Source: Moritella sp.
GTDB taxonomy: Bacteria; Pseudomonadota; Gammaproteobacteria; Enterobacterales; Moritellaceae
Assembly (NCBI RefSeq): GCF_013215705.1
Contig: NZ_JABSQR010000021.1
Span: 1-64,000, forward strand
Length of the DNA: 64,000 nt
Direction: 5' to 3'
A model generated the notes under the pieces. That model was given only the letters and a program-made list of their open reading frames with translations, had not been told where the DNA came from and made no database searches. Numbering within the stretch: position 1 is the stretch's first letter; the number at the start of each line of letters is the position of its first letter. Shown here piece by piece: positions 62,148-64,000 of this stretch. The translations under genes and the position numbers were made by a program.

Positions 62148-64000
62148 TTGAAAATAGCATTAGCGGGTAATCCAAATAGTGGAAAAACCACATTATTCAA
62201 CGCTTTAACAGGGAAAACAGCGCATGTTGGAAACTGGGCGGGTGTCACTGTAGATAAAAAAGAAGGGCTATTAAAGAAAACGTTTAATAAAATTAATGCT
62301 GATATTACTGTCGTTGATTTACCCGGCGCTTATTCAATGTCTCCTTTTTCTTCAGAAGAAGCGATCACGCGAGATTTTGTCAAAAATGAAAAACCAGATG
62401 TGATCCTTAATATTGTCGATGCTACCAATTTAAGCCGCAGTTTATTTTTCACAACACAACTATTAGAACTTAATATTCCGATTGTGCTTGTTCTTAATAA
62501 AAGTGATTTAACCAAGAGCAAAAAAACAATCATTGATACTCAAGCATTAAGTAAAATACTTGGATGCCCTGTCGTTGAAACGACGTCTACAAACAGCTTT
62601 AAAAATGGTTTAGATAACGTAGTCTCTACAGCCGTTGAGCTCAGTGGTAAACACCAAACTGCGCCTTTTGATAATGAAAACATTGATTTAAGCAATGCTA
62701 AATTAGTCGAGGCTTCAGATATTAAACGCTTTGAATTTGTAAAAACTACTGTAGCAAAAATAGAACACAGACAAGTCAAAAATAATACCCAGACAACTCA
62801 AGATACTGTCGATAGAGTCATTGCCAATAAATGGTTAGGACTGCCTATTTTTGCGCTGATCATGTGGTGCGTATTCTCTATTTCACAAACTCATTTAGGA
62901 CCCATTTTAGCCGATGTTCTGGTGGGTTGGATTGATGCGTTTTACGGCTGGGTCGAAGGGTTATTAGGTAGCGATATTTCACCGGTATTAAGCGCGTTAC
63001 TGCTAGACGGTATCATCGGTGGTGTGGGTGCCGTAGTCGGGTTCTTACCCTTGATCATGGTGCTGTTTTTCTTACTAGCATTACTTGAAGATTGCGGTTA
63101 TATGGCGCGTGTTGCCGTCATTATGGATCGCTTTTTTAAACACCTAGGTTTGTCTGGTAAATCTATTATTCCTATGGTTATTGGTACTGGCTGCGCGATT
63201 CCGGGTATCATGGCGACCAGAACAATCCAAAACGAAAGACAGCGCAGAACCACTGCGATGTTAACGCCGTTTATACCGTGTGGTGCGAAACTGCCGGTGA
63301 TCGCATTATTTGCGGGTGTGTTTTTTAATGATGCGGCATGGGTCGGCACATCTATGTACTTTATGGGGATTGCAATCATCACCTTTGGTGCATTAGTGGT
63401 GATGCGTATTACAGGCGAAAAAAATACGCGGTCATTTTTTATCATGGAACTACCTGAATATAGATTCCCAAGTATAAAACGCGCGGTTGTTTCTACGCTC
63501 TCAAGAGCAAAGGCATTCATTATTAAAGCCGGTACCATTATTTTGTTATGTAACGCTGTGGTACAAGTGATGCAAACATTTAATTGGCAGTTTGAGGTGG
63601 TTGCTGAAGGCGCGGCAGGAACAAGTATCCTCGCGAGTGTGGCATCTCCATTCGCATTGGTGCTAGTGCCTCTTGGGTTTGGAGTATGGCAATTGGCTGC
63701 AGCTGCGATCACTGGTTTCATTGCTAAAGAAAATGTAGTAGGTACATTAGCGGTTGTTTATGGCATTACTAACTTTATTGATACCGAAGAGCTTGCATTG
63801 ATTTCTGGCGGTTCAGATGTTGCGAGTATCATGGGATTGTCTTCTGTGGCGGCATTATCTTATCTGATATTCAATTTATTTACGCCACCGTGTTTTGCAG
63901 CTATGGGGGCAATGAACGCTGAAATGGAAGATAAGAAGTGGTTGTGGGGCGGTGTCGCATTCCAATTCGGCATGGGTTACGTTACTGCATTCCTCACTTA
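62148..64000 (+). CDS. feoB: Ferrous iron transporter FeoB, 3' end outside the window
   Basis: The Fe(II) permease. The start is a TTG at 62148 with AGGGGG six bases upstream; no ATG is placed suitably. The N-terminal G domain has G1 AGNPNSGKTT (about residues 5-14), G3 VDLPG, G4 LNKSD. A short linker leads to the membrane part with the gating motifs MARVAVIMDR and IPMVIGTGCAIPG and the later IPCGAKLPV. The frame stays open to the window end (617 codons visible of about 750). It is cotranscribed with feoA if the hairpin is read through. Confidence 0.93.
   Translation, partial: MKIALAGNPNSGKTTLFNALTGKTAHVGNWAGVTVDKKEGLLKKTFNKINADITVVDLPGAYSMSPFSSEEAITRDFVKNEKPDVILNIVDATNLSRSLFFTTQLLELNIPIVLVLNKSDLTKSKKTIIDTQALSKILGCPVVETTSTNSFKNGLDNVVSTAVELSGKHQTAPFDNENIDLSNAKLVEASDIKRFEFVKTTVAKIEHRQVKNNTQTTQDTVDRVIANKWLGLPIFALIMWCVFSISQTHLGPILADVLVGWIDAFYGWVEGLLGSDISPVLSALLLDGIIGGVGAVVGFLPLIMVLFFLLALLEDCGYMARVAVIMDRFFKHLGLSGKSIIPMVIGTGCAIPGIMATRTIQNERQRRTTAMLTPFIPCGAKLPVIALFAGVFFNDAAWVGTSMYFMGIAIITFGALVVMRITGEKNTRSFFIMELPEYRFPSIKRAVVSTLSRAKAFIIKAGTIILLCNAVVQVMQTFNWQFEVVAEGAAGTSILASVASPFALVLVPLGFGVWQLAAAAITGFIAKENVVGTLAVVYGITNFIDTEELALISGGSDVASIMGLSSVAALSYLIFNLFTPPCFAAMGAMNAEMEDKKWLWGGVAFQFGMGYVTAFLT

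Noticed and set aside
1-64000. CRISPR arrays, tRNA and rRNA genes
   Set aside because: No regularly spaced repeats of CRISPR type and no tRNA or rRNA signatures were recognised by eye; a covariance-model scan would be needed to exclude a missed tRNA.

Overview
The window reads as a chromosomal segment of a marine gammaproteobacterium, most like the Moritella / Shewanella / Psychromonas group. The basis is a TMAO respiration locus (torA, torS, torT, torR) with recognisable tor boxes, a Fur-controlled feoAB locus, a YhaJ-like regulator beside a DoxX and YqjG pair, integron cassettes, and AT-rich flanks. The genus is an inference. No rRNA, tRNA or CRISPR array was seen.

Layout: (1) 1-5.3 kb is a mobile region. 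A 5'-truncated IS91-family transposase is followed by an integron cassette array without an integrase (three cassettes, four attC sites, all on the minus strand) and by a second IS91-like element carrying a tyrosine recombinase and a transposase. (2) 5.3-9.0 kb holds a nearly empty stretch, two doubtful small ORFs and a two-gene 2-oxoacid:ferredoxin oxidoreductase (korA, korB) with a divergent LysR gene. (3) 10.2-13.3 kb holds a yhaJ-like regulator divergent from doxX and yqjG, then a MerR gene that has lost its DNA-binding N-terminus. (4) 13.4-29.6 kb is one long complex I cluster in the order H-I-J-K-extra antiporter subunit-84 aa membrane protein-L-like-M-N-A-B-C-D-E-F-G. It is a rotated order with four antiporter-type subunits instead of three, mostly joined by 4-nt ATGA overlaps, and it is visibly more GC-rich than its flanks.

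(5) 29.9-35.2 kb holds IclR, MOSC, a phosphotransferase, an inositol-monophosphatase-family protein and a YoaK-type membrane protein, followed by a decayed copy of the phosphatase 3' end. (6) 35.4-41.3 kb is a defence locus: a Cap4/DUF4297-like nuclease, a middle component and an SMC/Rad50-like ATPase with a CPLC hook, matching the Lamassu / DdmABC (ABC three-component) organisation, with two small unknown genes downstream. (7) 41.7-49.5 kb is the TMAO locus. TorA carries a C-terminal c-type haem domain, which could replace a separate TorC contact domain; TorT binds TMAO, TorS and TorR relay the signal, and four tor boxes precede torA.

(8) 49.7-59.9 kb holds a flavin reductase-like gene, a chemotaxis receptor, a PLP decarboxylase (glutamate decarboxylase-like), MYG1, a periplasmic DUF411 / cytochrome c / Cys-rich group, a SUOX-like protein coupled to a GGDEF-EAL protein, and a LysE exporter. 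(9) 60.0-60.6 kb is a gene graveyard of three decayed fragments. (10) 61.6-64.0 kb is Fur-box-feoA-hairpin-feoB, with feoB running off the end.
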